Shown here: one piece after another, positions 7,932 through 19,609 of the stretch
How positions within the stretch are numbered: position 1 is the first letter of the stretch
Layout: each line of letters starts with the position of its first letter
Source: Alphaproteobacteria bacterium
GTDB taxonomy: Bacteria > Pseudomonadota > Alphaproteobacteria > Rhodobacterales > Rhodobacteraceae
Length of the DNA stretch: 52,185 nucleotides
NCBI GenBank assembly: GCA_030432315.1
Contig: JAUIHM010000011.1
Coordinates: 1-52,185 of the forward strand
Reading direction: 5' to 3'
The notes under the pieces: generated by a model
The model's input: only the letters and a program-made list of their open reading frames with translations
What the model was told of the DNA's origin: nothing
The model's database searches: none
Made by a program: the position numbers and the translations under genes

Positions 7932-9155
7932 CTACAATGATCGACCTGACAGAAGCCTCGGAAGATCGCCGGCAAGACCCGCAGCACTCCGAATGAGGCT
8001 TCGCTGCACACCGGGAAACTGCTCAATCAGCCTCAGACCAATGCCGCGCCCGATTCTCAGAAATGGTGCCTCACATGAAAATGCCCGGTTAATTGCATCG
8101 GTGCCAATCGAAAGCGCTGCCGTATCAAATCGCCGCCATTGCTGGTAGCGCGACAAAGCTGAAGCGGATCCCATGTCTTCCCCGCGACGGTGCGCGTCCA
8201 CGAGGATTTCCGTCAGCGCAGCCACGTCGCGCAAGCCCAAATTGAGTCCCTGGCCCGCCAATGGGTGAATTCCGTGTGCGGAATCTCCTGCGAGAGCGAC
8301 GCGGTCTGCAATGAACTGCGTCGCCACCGACAACCCCAACGGGTATCTGAACCGTTCTCCGATCAGCGAAAGACCACCAAGAAACGACCCGAACACTGAT
8401 CCGAGTTCAGCCATGTATCCAGCGTCATCAAGCCCATGTATCGCTTCCGCGCGGTCGACTGATTCCGTCCAGACGATCGACGATCTGTCGCCCGGAAGGG
8501 GCAGAATTGCCAAAGGTCCGGTCGGAAGGAACGTCTGATAGGCGACGCCGTGATGTGGCTCCTGGTGCGACACCGCACACACGAGAGACGTCTGACTGTA
8601 GGTCCAACCCTGACGCGTTATGCCAGCACGCCGCGCAACTCCACTGTTTCGCCCGTCACAGCCGACAAGCACCCGGCCGCGCAGTTGTCGCCCGTCCTTA
8701 AGGGCAACTGACGCGCAACCGTCTGCAATGGTCTGCGCATCCACTGTGGCCCCGGAGACCTGAGTAATCAGGTCATGGTTATCCATGGCAGACAGAAGCG
8801 CGGTCCGAAGATATCGGTCTTCGAGTATCCAACCCATGGAACCTTCATCAATTTCCGCCGACTGGAAATGCAGAAAATGAGTGGCCCCCTTACCTGTTAC
8901 ACCGTCACTGATTTTGATTTCGGAAATCGGGCAGGACCGGTGCTCGACCATTTTCCAGATTCCGATCGCTCTGAGCATCCGAACGGTGCTGAGCGACAGG
9001 GCATATGCCCGGCCGTCAAATTCGGGTTCGGCCCTTTCGGAAACCGGCATGCCGTCAATGACGGTTGCCGAAACGCCGGCACCGGCCAATGCCAGGGCAG
9101 CAACGGGTCCGGTCAGACCGCCGCCGGCAATCAGCACTTCACTGTCAGTTTTCAT
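7932..9155 (-). CDS. UbiH/UbiF/COQ6-family FAD-dependent hydroxylase
   Basis: A 407-residue flavoprotein monooxygenase. The N-terminal dinucleotide-binding motif reads VLIAGGGLTGPVAALALAG (8-26), the DG motif region is RVLVGCDGRNSGVARRAG (about 165-182) and the FAD-ribityl motif is VALAGDSAHGIHPLAGQG near residue 290. This set, with the long GQGLNLGLRD run, is typical of ubiquinone ring hydroxylases, which add hydroxyl groups to the quinone precursor using NAD(P)H and O2. Which ring carbon is modified cannot be told, because alphaproteobacterial members vary in regiospecificity. It is transcribed divergently from the amidase. The tRNA-Phe gene lies downstream on the same strand. Confidence 0.88.
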   Translation of the reverse strand: MKTDSEVLIAGGGLTGPVAALALAGAGVSATVIDGMPVSERAEPEFDGRAYALSLSTVRMLRAIGIWKMVEHRSCPISEIKISDGVTGKGATHFLHFQSAEIDEGSMGWILEDRYLRTALLSAMDNHDLITQVSGATVDAQTIADGCASVALKDGRQLRGRVLVGCDGRNSGVARRAGITRQGWTYSQTSLVCAVSHQEPHHGVAYQTFLPTGPLAILPLPGDRSSIVWTESVDRAEAIHGLDDAGYMAELGSVFGSFLGGLSLIGERFRYPLGLSVATQFIADRVALAGDSAHGIHPLAGQGLNLGLRDVAALTEILVDAHRRGEDMGSASALSRYQQWRRFDTAALSIGTDAINRAFSCEAPFLRIGRGIGLRLIEQFPGVQRSLIRSAAGLAGDLPRLLSGRSL

Positions 9156-9241
9156 GCGCGCGAAAGCTCTCCCGATACGGTCAATTGTTCATCCTGAGCT
9201 TCCATAGTAGCGTTAGTACGCGGGCATCAACAGGGCGAAAC

Positions 9242-10576
9242 ATGAAACCAGATCCATCCGGACAAACGGCAGCCGACCTCGGTCGCGCAATAGGGCGCGG
9301 CGCCATCGATCCAATTGACCTCTGCGAATTTTACCTGGATGCAATCGCCGCACACGAGGCTTCGGGTTCCGTGTTCTCGACTATCACGGCGTCGCGTGCG
9401 CGGGAGGAAGCACATGCGGCCTCCCACCGAGCGAAACACGGCACCCGGCGTGGGTTGCTTGACGGTGTCCCGGTGAGCTGGAAGGATCTGTTTGATCTCG
9501 CTGGCACCAGAACCGAAGCCGGAACCCGTCTGCTTTCCGGTCGGACACCAAGCGTGGACGCCGCCGTAGTTTCGAATGCGACCCGTGCGGGAGTGGTGAC
9601 GCTTGGAAAATGCCACATGTCCGAACTTGCGTTCTCAGGCCTCGGTTTGAACCCGATGACCGCGACAGCGCCGAACGCGCTCGACGTGTCCCGCGCGCCA
9701 GGTGGTTCCTCTTCAGGGTCGGCAGCGTCAGTGGCGCTCGGTCTGGCGGCGGCATCCATCGGCAGCGACACCGGCGGATCCGTCCGTATTCCGGCAGCAT
9801 GGAACGGACTCGTCGGCCTCAAGACATCCTGCGGAACTTTGCCCCTGAACGGTGCGGTTCCTCTGTGCAGGCGATTTGACACGGTCGGCCCCATTTGCCG
9901 GTCGGTCGAAGACGCGGCGTTACTTCTATCAGTCCTGGCGGGGAAAGCTGCCCGGCCGCCGGAAACCGCCCCGGTTGGCACGCTCAAACTGCTGTCGCTG
10001 AACGTCGAACATCTCGGACCAAGCGACCCAACGCCATCCAATGCGTTTTCCCGCGACATTGAAAAACTCCGCAAGGCCGGAGCGCATGTCGCTGAAACTT
10101 CTCTGGAATATATCGACGACGCGTTCAAACTGAGTGGCTGCCTCTACACTGCGGAGGCATACGGCCTCTGGCGCGATGCCATCGAATCTTCACCGGACAG
10201 CATGTTTGGCCAGATTAAAAGCCGGTTTGCCACAGGTGCCTCCTTCTCCGGGCCGGATTATGTGGCAGCATGGGATCGAATGAATCGGCTTCGTCGCAGA
10301 TTTGCGGCTGACTGTTCCGAATATGACGCGATACTCTTGCCGGCGACGGCAAACTCCGCACCGAAGATCAGCCGCCTGACCGAAGACGACTCGTATTACG
10401 CCGAGCAGAACCTGCTTGCACTTCGAAACACGAGAATTGCCAATCTCTTTGACTACTGTGCGATCACCCTACCGAATGATACGCAGGGATGCGGCCTCAT
10501 GCTGATGGCCCCGCCGGGTCAGGAAATCCGACTGCTCCAAATTGCCCATGGTGTCGAACGAATGATTACCAATTGA
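9242..10576 (+). CDS. Amidase-signature family hydrolase
   Basis: A 444-residue amidase with the Ser-cisSer-Lys triad: K81 in VSWKDLFD, cis-Ser S156 in GGSSSGSAAS, and nucleophile S180 in GSDTGGSVRIP. The start at 9242 (MKPDPSGQTAADLG) is preferred to a longer frame running back over the divergent gene. It would hydrolyse a linear amide in the cytoplasm; the family (AtzF, GatA-like, indoleacetamide hydrolases) is too diverse to name the substrate. It is not a GatA of the transamidosome, since no gatB or gatC lies nearby. An aminotransferase on the same strand starts 83 bases downstream and may be co-transcribed. Confidence 0.88.
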   Translation: MKPDPSGQTAADLGRAIGRGAIDPIDLCEFYLDAIAAHEASGSVFSTITASRAREEAHAASHRAKHGTRRGLLDGVPVSWKDLFDLAGTRTEAGTRLLSGRTPSVDAAVVSNATRAGVVTLGKCHMSELAFSGLGLNPMTATAPNALDVSRAPGGSSSGSAASVALGLAAASIGSDTGGSVRIPAAWNGLVGLKTSCGTLPLNGAVPLCRRFDTVGPICRSVEDAALLLSVLAGKAARPPETAPVGTLKLLSLNVEHLGPSDPTPSNAFSRDIEKLRKAGAHVAETSLEYIDDAFKLSGCLYTAEAYGLWRDAIESSPDSMFGQIKSRFATGASFSGPDYVAAWDRMNRLRRRFAADCSEYDAILLPATANSAPKISRLTEDDSYYAEQNLLALRNTRIANLFDYCAITLPNDTQGCGLMLMAPPGQEIRLLQIAHGVERMITN

Positions 10577-10659
10577 AATGCAATTTTCTGGACCAAAGTC
10601 GCGAAAAAGGCTACAGGAAGATAGAAACGGGGCAAAACAGATCCCGTGCTCGAGGCACA

Positions 10660-11856
10660 ATGACGCAGTTATCAGAACGGTTCTCCGATCTGCCGGAATA
10701 TGCATTTCCGCGCCTTAGACGTTTGCTGGCCGGTCGCATTGCTGGCGGGCCGGAACTTTCAATGAGCATAGGCGAACCGCGGCATCCGATACCTGACATG
10801 GTTCGGCAGATCGTGTTCGAAAACGCCGCGGATTTCGCCCGATACCCACCAAATGATGGCCTCCCCGAACTTCGGGAAGCAATCAGTAACTGGATCAGCC
10901 GGCGCCATGGCATCAACATTGATCCCGACACAGAAGTCTGCTCCGTCAACGGCAGCCGTGAGGGACTTTTCAACGCCGGAATCGCGCTGTCACCGGAACG
11001 CAGGAACGGCAGACAACCGATCTTCCTCATGCCCAATCCGTTCTACCAGTGTTACGGGGCCTCGGCGCTGGCGGCGGGTGCCGAACCGATGGCCGTCAAC
11101 ACGAGCGCCGACGGAGGGTTCCTGCCCGACTTTACTTCGGTGCCCTCCAGCGAGCTTGAGCGAACTACACTCTGTTATGTTTGCTCACCGTCAAATCCAC
11201 AGGGCGCCGTCGCCGACGAAAAGTATTGGCGGGACCTGATCACACTGGCGGAAAGATATGATTTTCAGATCGTTGCGGATGAATGTTATTCTGAAATCTA
11301 TCGCACCACAGCTCCCGTTGGTGCACTCGAAACTGCGCGGAAAATCGGTGCGAACCCGGAGCGGGTACTTTCCTTTCAGTCGCTATCCAAACGCTCCAAC
11401 GCCCCGGGCCTCAGATCCGGGTTCGTCGCGGGCGGACGTGCCTCTGTTGATGCAATCCGAAAGGTCCGGTCATATGGAGGCGCACCGGTACCGGTTCCGT
11501 TGCAGAAAGCCTCTACGGCACTTTGGAACGATGAGGAGCATGTCGTTGAAAACCGCGCACTTTACCGGCGCAAACTCGAAGTCGCCGATGATCTGCTGGG
11601 CGACCTCCCCGGGTATACACCACCTGAGGGCGGCTTCTTCCTCTGGCTTGAGACGGATAGCGGCGAGGCGACGACGGCCGATCTTTACGAAAAGACTGGT
11701 GTAAAGGTTCTTCCCGGCAGCTATCTGGCGCGCGCGGTCAACGGGGTGAACCCGGGAGAACGCTTCATCCGCATTGCACTGGTTGCCGACGAATCGGACG
11801 TCACGCGCGGACTGACACATATTCGATCTGTTATACTTCAGAGAGGGGCAGACTGA
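10660..11856 (+). CDS. dapC: PLP-dependent class I/II aminotransferase, DapC-like (succinyldiaminopimelate transaminase)
   Basis: A 398-residue fold-type I aminotransferase starting at [16 protein letters not shown]. The PLP-lysine is in [18 protein letters not shown] (about residue 243), with the substrate-carboxylate arginine near the C-terminus. The N-terminal pattern [17 protein letters not shown] and IGEPRHPIP resembles proteins annotated as N-succinyl-LL-diaminopimelate aminotransferase in alphaproteobacteria. That enzyme makes the amino donor step of lysine and peptidoglycan precursor synthesis. It sits one base before ftsK, so it is probably co-transcribed with this cell-division gene. 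Family membership is certain; the DapC substrate is an inference from resemblance. Confidence 0.75.
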   Translation: MTQLSERFSDLPEYAFPRLRRLLAGRIAGGPELSMSIGEPRHPIPDMVRQIVFENAADFARYPPNDGLPELREAISNWISRRHGINIDPDTEVCSVNGSREGLFNAGIALSPERRNGRQPIFLMPNPFYQCYGASALAAGAEPMAVNTSADGGFLPDFTSVPSSELERTTLCYVCSPSNPQGAVADEKYWRDLITLAERYDFQIVADECYSEIYRTTAPVGALETARKIGANPERVLSFQSLSKRSNAPGLRSGFVAGGRASVDAIRKVRSYGGAPVPVPLQKASTALWNDEEHVVENRALYRRKLEVADDLLGDLPGYTPPEGGFFLWLETDSGEATTADLYEKTGVKVLPGSYLARAVNGVNPGERFIRIALVADESDVTRGLTHIRSVILQRGAD

Positions 11857-11857
11857 C

Positions 11858-14449
<2,592 letters not shown>

Positions 14450-14549
14450 TTTGCCCCCTGCCCCGCCACCGACCGCCACCGGGTAACATTCCCGCAACCG
14501 GTATGGAATCGGGGATGTATCCTGACGCAAAACCGATTACCTGCTGACC

Positions 14550-15152
14550 ATGGACAGAAGAACTTTTACATTTGGCATGCTGGCGCTTCCGATCCTCGGA
14601 GGGACCGCTGCCTGGGGCGCGGGCGTCGATGTTGCGCCGATCAACAGCTATCTGAAAAGGCTTCGCGCTGCGGAAGGAAATTTTGTTCAGGTCAATGCCA
14701 ACGGGTCGCGGCAGACCGGCCGCTTTACCCTGGCCAAACCTGGACGGATTCGATTCGAGTATGATCGGCCCAAGGGTGCGATGGTCATTGCCGACGGAAA
14801 ATGGGTCGGCGTCTTCGACCCGAAATCGAACCGCAACCCAACCCGATACCCGCTGGAGCGCACGCCGCTGCAGATCCTGCTGAGGGACGACATCAGCCTC
14901 GCAGAACCGGGATTTGTTCTTGGGGCCACACGAGACCCGACCGGAACACACATCACCGTAGTCGACCCCCGAATGCCAAAGGAAGGCCGACTGGTGATAT
15001 CCTTTGCCGATAACCCGATAATGCTGCGCGAATGGGTGGTTCAGACGAAGTCCGGTGAGCGCACGGCGGTATCGCTGACGAACCTGAAGCCACTGACATC
15101 CGTGAACGGAAGTCTCTTCAACATCGAGTTGGCTGCTGCCGAATACCGGTAG
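14550..15152 (+). CDS. lolA: Outer-membrane lipoprotein carrier protein LolA
   Basis: A 200-residue exported protein with a signal peptide (residues 1-24, MDRRTFTFGMLALPIL... ending AWGAG). The mature part matches the LolA fold: LRAAEGNFVQV near the start, GRFTLAKPGRIRFEYDRPKG in the middle, and ISLAEPGFVL. LolA takes lipoproteins from LolCDE at the inner membrane and carries them through the periplasm to the outer-membrane acceptor. It follows ftsK by 100 bases on the same strand. This pairing of ftsK and lolA is common in bacteria. Confidence is high from motif pattern, length and context together. Confidence 0.9.
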   Translation: MDRRTFTFGMLALPILGGTAAWGAGVDVAPINSYLKRLRAAEGNFVQVNANGSRQTGRFTLAKPGRIRFEYDRPKGAMVIADGKWVGVFDPKSNRNPTRYPLERTPLQILLRDDISLAEPGFVLGATRDPTGTHITVVDPRMPKEGRLVISFADNPIMLREWVVQTKSGERTAVSLTNLKPLTSVNGSLFNIELAAAEYR

Positions 15153-15161
15153 CCTGTCCCG

Positions 15162-16784
15162 TCACGATGCAGATGCCCGCCAGGCATCCCAGTCTTCCGG
15201 TGTATCGAGATCGGTGACCGCCCTCTGCCCGGGAAGCGGAACATCGACCAGAAACTCCAGCCCATCCAGCAACACGGCCTTCGCGCCACGGTCCTGTCGC
15301 AAGTCTCCAAGCGCTTCAAAGAACCTGCGTCCGAAAAGAACGGGATGACCAGGCACTCCATCCGAGGTTGTTGCCCGGCAAATTTCCCGGTGATGTGCGG
15401 GATCGAACGCCGCAATCAGTCGATCCAGATCGGACGACCCAACCTCCGGCATATCCGCCAAAACGATCAGTACGGCATCGGCCCGGTCCCGCAACTCGAC
15501 AAGCCCCGCACGAATCGAACCAGCCATTCCCTCAAGCGCTTCCGGAGCCTCAATAAAGGCAACTCCTTCACCTGACAGCACCCTGCGCCTTTCCGGCCTG
15601 TCTGGCGGAAGGACCACGAGAACTTCTGACGCGCCGCTGTTTTGTGCTTCAAGCGCCAGACGCAGCAGGAGGGGGACGCCATCGACCTCTTCCAGCAGTT
15701 TGTCCCTGCCGCGCATACGGCTGGACTGTCCGCCCGCAAGGACGAGCGCCGCAACCTTCTGTTTCCGCGTCGCAGTGTTTCGTTTGCCGGATCTGGGCTG
15801 CGGGCGCTGTGGTATCTCCTTCAGCAGCCCCCCCACCCCCATGGCGGCAATGTCGCTTCCGGTCACCCTGGCTCCCACAGCGAGACGTTCCAGGACCCAG
15901 TCAGCACCGTTGAGCGCCGGCGAGCGTGCACAGCCAGGCAACCCGACCACACTGCGCCCGAAGCAATCCCCGAGAAACAGAAGATTGCCCGGATCGACCG
16001 GCATGCCAAATCGGGTCAGATTTCCACCGGCCTCGATCAGGCCCGCGGGACAGACATCCGAAACATCCGAGGTCGCTTTCGCCCCAAGTATCAGTATCAT
16101 TTCGCCCTCGGCGCGTCGGATGGCCCCGGCCACCGCCGCGACCTCATGTTCGACGACTTCGGTTCCCGCGAGACCCAGCCCGACACCGGCGATGCGGGCG
16201 GCGACGACGTCCCGACCCTTGGAAATCAGGCTCTCCTTCATCGATCCGCTACGGGTCAGTATCAGGGAAACCGGCCTAGGAATGAAGGGATCGACCCTGA
16301 ATTGGGCAGCAGCCGCGAGTTTCGTCGCCCGGGAAACCGCAGCGCGGGGGGCCGCGTAGGGAATGATCTTGACGGTGGCCACCATCTGCTTCTGCTGAAC
16401 GCGCGTCCCGTCCGCCAGCGTGGCGAGCGTGATCGAAGGATCAATCGCGTTTATCGCATGCACGCCGGCCGGTTCGAGCCGAAACAGTCCTGCTTCATCC
16501 GCCAGGATGTTCGCGCGGCCGGTAAATGCCTTTGAAACGGAGAGACGCGTATTCGCCCGAACATTTGTCACGGCTTGCCCGATCTCGGCAGCCGCCTGGT
16601 CTTCAGGAACGTCCGAAGAACCGAGTCTGGCAACGGTAACCTGTTCAATGCCGGCTTCAAGAAGCCGTTCAACGTCGCCTCTTTCGAGGATGGCCCCTTT
16701 TCGCAACCGGATCTTGCCGGTTGTAACGGAATGGGCGAGCAGAGCACCCTCTGCATCGCCTACCGGGACCGGACCGAAGTACAT
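15162..16784 (-). CDS. Molybdenum-cofactor fusion protein: MoeA/MogA-like molybdopterin-binding domain + MobA/MocA-like nucleotidyltransferase
   Basis: About 540 residues starting at MYFGPVPVGD; a longer frame exists but overlaps the xdhC gene. Residues 1-340 resemble a molybdopterin-binding domain of the MoeA/MogA type (GALLAHSV, GAILERGDV, and GAKATSDVSDVCPAGL). Residues 344-540 form a MobA-like NTP transferase with the nucleotide loop ALVLAGGQSSRMRGRDK and the metal aspartate in VLADMPEV. Such fusions are known in alphaproteobacteria, often beside molybdenum hydroxylases, and are thought to attach CMP to molybdopterin. The gene starts one base after xdhC ends, which supports a role in maturing a xanthine-dehydrogenase-type enzyme. 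No such enzyme is encoded in the window. Confidence 0.82.
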   Translation of the reverse strand: MYFGPVPVGDAEGALLAHSVTTGKIRLRKGAILERGDVERLLEAGIEQVTVARLGSSDVPEDQAAAEIGQAVTNVRANTRLSVSKAFTGRANILADEAGLFRLEPAGVHAINAIDPSITLATLADGTRVQQKQMVATVKIIPYAAPRAAVSRATKLAAAAQFRVDPFIPRPVSLILTRSGSMKESLISKGRDVVAARIAGVGLGLAGTEVVEHEVAAVAGAIRRAEGEMILILGAKATSDVSDVCPAGLIEAGGNLTRFGMPVDPGNLLFLGDCFGRSVVGLPGCARSPALNGADWVLERLAVGARVTGSDIAAMGVGGLLKEIPQRPQPRSGKRNTATRKQKVAALVLAGGQSSRMRGRDKLLEEVDGVPLLLRLALEAQNSGASEVLVVLPPDRPERRRVLSGEGVAFIEAPEALEGMAGSIRAGLVELRDRADAVLIVLADMPEVGSSDLDRLIAAFDPAHHREICRATTSDGVPGHPVLFGRRFFEALGDLRQDRGAKAVLLDGLEFLVDVPLPGQRAVTDLDTPEDWDAWRASAS

Positions 16785-16785
16785 C

Positions 16786-17808
16786 TCAGGGGCGGCTTTC
16801 CGGACGGCGCAGCCGTTCGGTGATCTGGGCCAGTATGGAAACCGCAATCTCGGCCGGTGACTTCGCACCGATATCCGCACCGATCGGCGCATGAATTCGC
16901 GCAAGGTCCTGCCGCGACATTCCACCCGCCGCGAGACGCTCCAAACGCTTTGCATGGGTCCGTTTCGATCCGAGGCATCCAAGGTAGAACGCGGAACTGT
17001 TCAGCGTAACCAGGATCGCCGGGTCGTCGATTTTTGGATCATGCGTCAGCGTCACGACGGCGGTTCGGGCATCCAGACCGAACTCCGTCAGTGCCTCGTC
17101 AGGCCAGGCCTCCTGCAGGTCGGTATCGGGAAAACGGCTGGCGGTCAGGAATGCGCTGCGCGGATCGAAAACGGTAACGTCATATCCGGCGGCCATGGCC
17201 ATCGGCACAAGTGCCTGGGCGATATGAACAGCTCCGACCACAGCCATTCGAAGTGGTGGATTGTGAGCGCCCAGAAACCAATCGCCACTGAACCCGGATT
17301 GATCCGAAAGCAGCACCTGTGCGGCGTCATCCCGAAGATCCAGTGGCAGGTTTCCGCTCAGACACCGCTCCCAGGTTACGCAATTTACTGCATAAACAAC
17401 CGCTTGACGCTCACACCGCGCCTTGACCAGTTCGGCGAGCAGTGCGACTTCCGGCCCCGAGCCAACGCCGACTGGTTCAACCAGAACCCGGATCCGTCCG
17501 CCACAGGCCAGACCTACCGCAAAGGCGGCCTCGTCGGATACTCCGTATTCAAGAACACGCGGCACACCATCCGTCATCGCTTCCAGTGCCTCTGAGACAA
17601 CCGCGGCCTCGACGCATCCGCCGGAAACGGAACCAACCATCCCGGCGTCACCGCTGATCGCGAGTTGCGATCCCCGTGGTCGCGGGGCCGACCCCCAGGT
17701 TTCCACGACGGTGGCGAGCGCAACGGGAACACCTGCCTGCACCCACTCCAGCGCAGCTTCCGGAACCTGATCGTATCGGGCGGTCGTCACGGTGAAATCC
17801 TTTTGCAT
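16786..17808 (-). CDS. xdhC: XdhC/CoxI-family molybdenum cofactor insertion protein
   Basis: A 340-residue protein with the XdhC/CoxI N-terminal domain (GVPVALATVVETWGSAPRPRG around residues 29-49, then GSVSGGCVEAAVV). A Rossmann domain follows from about 185 (RMAVVGAVHIAQALVPMA), and the C-terminal segment AFYLGCLGSKRTHAKR is typical. XdhC binds sulfurated molybdenum cofactor and delivers it to xanthine dehydrogenase. Here it is the first gene of a two-gene unit with the MoeA/MocA fusion. It is transcribed divergently from guanine deaminase, whose product is xanthine; this supports a purine-degradation role. The xanthine dehydrogenase subunit genes must lie elsewhere. Confidence 0.88.
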   Translation of the reverse strand: MQKDFTVTTARYDQVPEAALEWVQAGVPVALATVVETWGSAPRPRGSQLAISGDAGMVGSVSGGCVEAAVVSEALEAMTDGVPRVLEYGVSDEAAFAVGLACGGRIRVLVEPVGVGSGPEVALLAELVKARCERQAVVYAVNCVTWERCLSGNLPLDLRDDAAQVLLSDQSGFSGDWFLGAHNPPLRMAVVGAVHIAQALVPMAMAAGYDVTVFDPRSAFLTASRFPDTDLQEAWPDEALTEFGLDARTAVVTLTHDPKIDDPAILVTLNSSAFYLGCLGSKRTHAKRLERLAAGGMSRQDLARIHAPIGADIGAKSPAEIAVSILAQITERLRRPESRP

Positions 17809-18173
17809 TGCACGGCAATATATCGTGCCGCCCTGCCGGAATGGAAGTGATGTTTGCCTTAAAATCCATCCCTCCCCAAGGGCACGCGGGAGGACATCAC
17901 GGGATCAATCCGGAAGGCATACGTCAGATTCTTGCATCAACCTAATGACCTAGAGCATTGAAAAAATATGCACAAATTTGACAGTCCGGCACCGGGCCGG
18001 ATCACTTCCGGTCCGAAATCCGAGGGTTTGACGGACGAGGCCATGGAAACCGTTGCGCCGGTTGACGTGCACCGGTTAAGGATGGTGTGTCTGGCGTACC
18101 ATTTCTCTCGGACCGGGCTCCGGAGAAAAGGATTTCCACGAATGGACGCATGTTAAAGTGTTGGGAAGAGTGC
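17809..18173. other. Divergent intergenic region between xdhC and guaD
   Basis: These 365 bases should hold the promoters of both genes. The AT-richest part is around 17930-17985 and is a plausible promoter zone, but no pair of hexamers stood out. A 62-codon frame at 17968-18156 (+) exists, but its composition and lack of a good ribosome-binding site do not support a gene. I see no riboswitch-like fold by eye. Confidence 0.4.
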
Positions 18174-19460
18174 ATGAATCAGTATCTGTTGAAAGGTCAG
18201 ACGCTCAGGTTTGCGGAAAATCCCTTCTCCGGCGACCCGGCCTCTGCCTGCGTCCATGAGCGCCGCGGGGCGGTTGTGATTGAAGACGGAACCGTACTCG
18301 CCAACGGGAACGCAGATGCGCTGGAACGTGAATATTCAGACGCGAAAACAATAGATTACAAAAACTCTCTTATCCTGCCCGGCTTCATTGACTCGCATGT
18401 GCACTACCCACAGACGGCAATTATTGCCAGTTGGGGCAAGCGATTGATCGAGTGGCTGAACGGCTACACCTTTCCGGAAGAGACCAGGTTCGCGGATGCC
18501 GATCATGCAGCTGAAACAGCGGCAAGGTTTTTCGACCTGAACATTCAAAATGGCATCACAACGTGTTGTTCCTATTGCACAATTCATCCGCAGAGTGTTG
18601 ACGCCTACATGACGGAGGCGCGGGCGCGGGGGATGCGGGTTGCGGGTGGAAAGGTCATGATGGACCGGAATGCGCCGGACGCCCTGCGGGATACTGCAGA
18701 GCAGAGTTACAGCGATTCCAAAGCGTTGCTGGAGAAATGGCACGGGGTTGACCGGCTGGAATACGTGGTGACACCGCGCTTCGCGCCGACCTCAACACCG
18801 GCGCAGCTGGAGGCGGCGGGTGCGCTGTGGGCGGAGCATCCCGAGTGTCTGATGCAGACGCATCTTTCGGAACAAAAAGAAGAAATTCAATGGGTTGGAG
18901 AGCTGTTTCCGGATGCGCCGGATTATTTCGGCGTCTATGAAAAGTACCGGCTGGTCGGACCCGGGGCGGTGATGGGGCATTCGATCCATCTGACGGAACG
19001 GGAATGGGCGCGGATCGCAGAAACGGGGACCGCGATTGGTCACTGTCCGACTTCGAACACGTTTATCGGCTCCGGTCTCTTCAACATGAAACGGGCGCAA
19101 GGCCTTGGAATCCCTGTAGGATTGGCGACGGACGTTGGCGGCGGGTCGAGTTTTTCGATGCTGCGGACGATGGCGGCCGCCTATGAAATCGGCCAACTCG
19201 GCGGCACGGCGATCCACCCGGCGCAGCTCCTGTGGCTGGCGACCGAAGGAAGCGCGCGGGCCCTGCGGATGGACCGCAAGATAGGGCGTCTGGATCCGGG
19301 GATGGAAGCAGATATTGTGGTCCTCGACCTCAAGTCCACCCCCGTGATTGAACAGCGGGTCGACCGGGCGAGGGATGTCTGGGAAGCGGTTTTTCCGACG
19401 ATCATGCTGGGGGACGACCGGGCCATTGAAGCGGTATGGATCAACGGGATTCCCGCCTGA
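18174..19460 (+). CDS. guaD: Guanine deaminase
   Basis: A 428-residue amidohydrolase starting at MNQYLLKGQTLRF, with GGAAGAG just upstream. Zinc ligands and catalytic residues are visible: H75 and H77 in PGFIDSHVHYPQ, the histidine in MQTHLSEQKEE, the histidine in MGHSIHLTEREW, and the aspartate in GLATDVGGGSSFSML. RFAPTSTP and HCPTSNTFIGSGLF are family signatures of guanine deaminase, which converts guanine to xanthine and ammonia in the cytoplasm. It is divergent from xdhC, so purine breakdown and molybdenum hydroxylase maturation sit together. The length is normal for the bacterial enzyme. Confidence 0.95.
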   Translation: MNQYLLKGQTLRFAENPFSGDPASACVHERRGAVVIEDGTVLANGNADALEREYSDAKTIDYKNSLILPGFIDSHVHYPQTAIIASWGKRLIEWLNGYTFPEETRFADADHAAETAARFFDLNIQNGITTCCSYCTIHPQSVDAYMTEARARGMRVAGGKVMMDRNAPDALRDTAEQSYSDSKALLEKWHGVDRLEYVVTPRFAPTSTPAQLEAAGALWAEHPECLMQTHLSEQKEEIQWVGELFPDAPDYFGVYEKYRLVGPGAVMGHSIHLTEREWARIAETGTAIGHCPTSNTFIGSGLFNMKRAQGLGIPVGLATDVGGGSSFSMLRTMAAAYEIGQLGGTAIHPAQLLWLATEGSARALRMDRKIGRLDPGMEADIVVLDLKSTPVIEQRVDRARDVWEAVFPTIMLGDDRAIEAVWINGIPA

Positions 19461-19486
19461 TCCCTGCCGTTAACCGGTGGCGGGCG

Positions 19487-19530
19487 GATACCCTACCGGT
19501 ACCCTTTCGATACCCTACCGATACCTAAAC
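19487..19530. repeat. Four tandem 11-base units downstream of guaD
   Basis: The units are GATACCCTACC (19487-19497), GGTACCCTTTC (19498-19508), GATACCCTACC (19509-19519) and GATACCTAAAC (19520-19530). The core G-[AG]-TACC recurs exactly every 11 bases, about one helical turn. A small hairpin (CTTCGG/CCGAAG, 19530-19543) follows directly. The array lies between the convergent guaD and glycosyltransferase genes. Its function is unknown. Confidence 0.85.
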
Positions 19531-19609
19531 TTCGGACCCGAAGGCAAAAGGTTAACGTCCCGGAATTCGCAGGTTCAGATGTGCGGCAGGCAGGCCGCAG
19601 GGGAGAAGG

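Noticed and set aside
17968..18156. 62-codon plus-strand frame upstream of guaD
   Set aside because: No convincing ribosome-binding site or family similarity; better explained as leader or promoter sequence.
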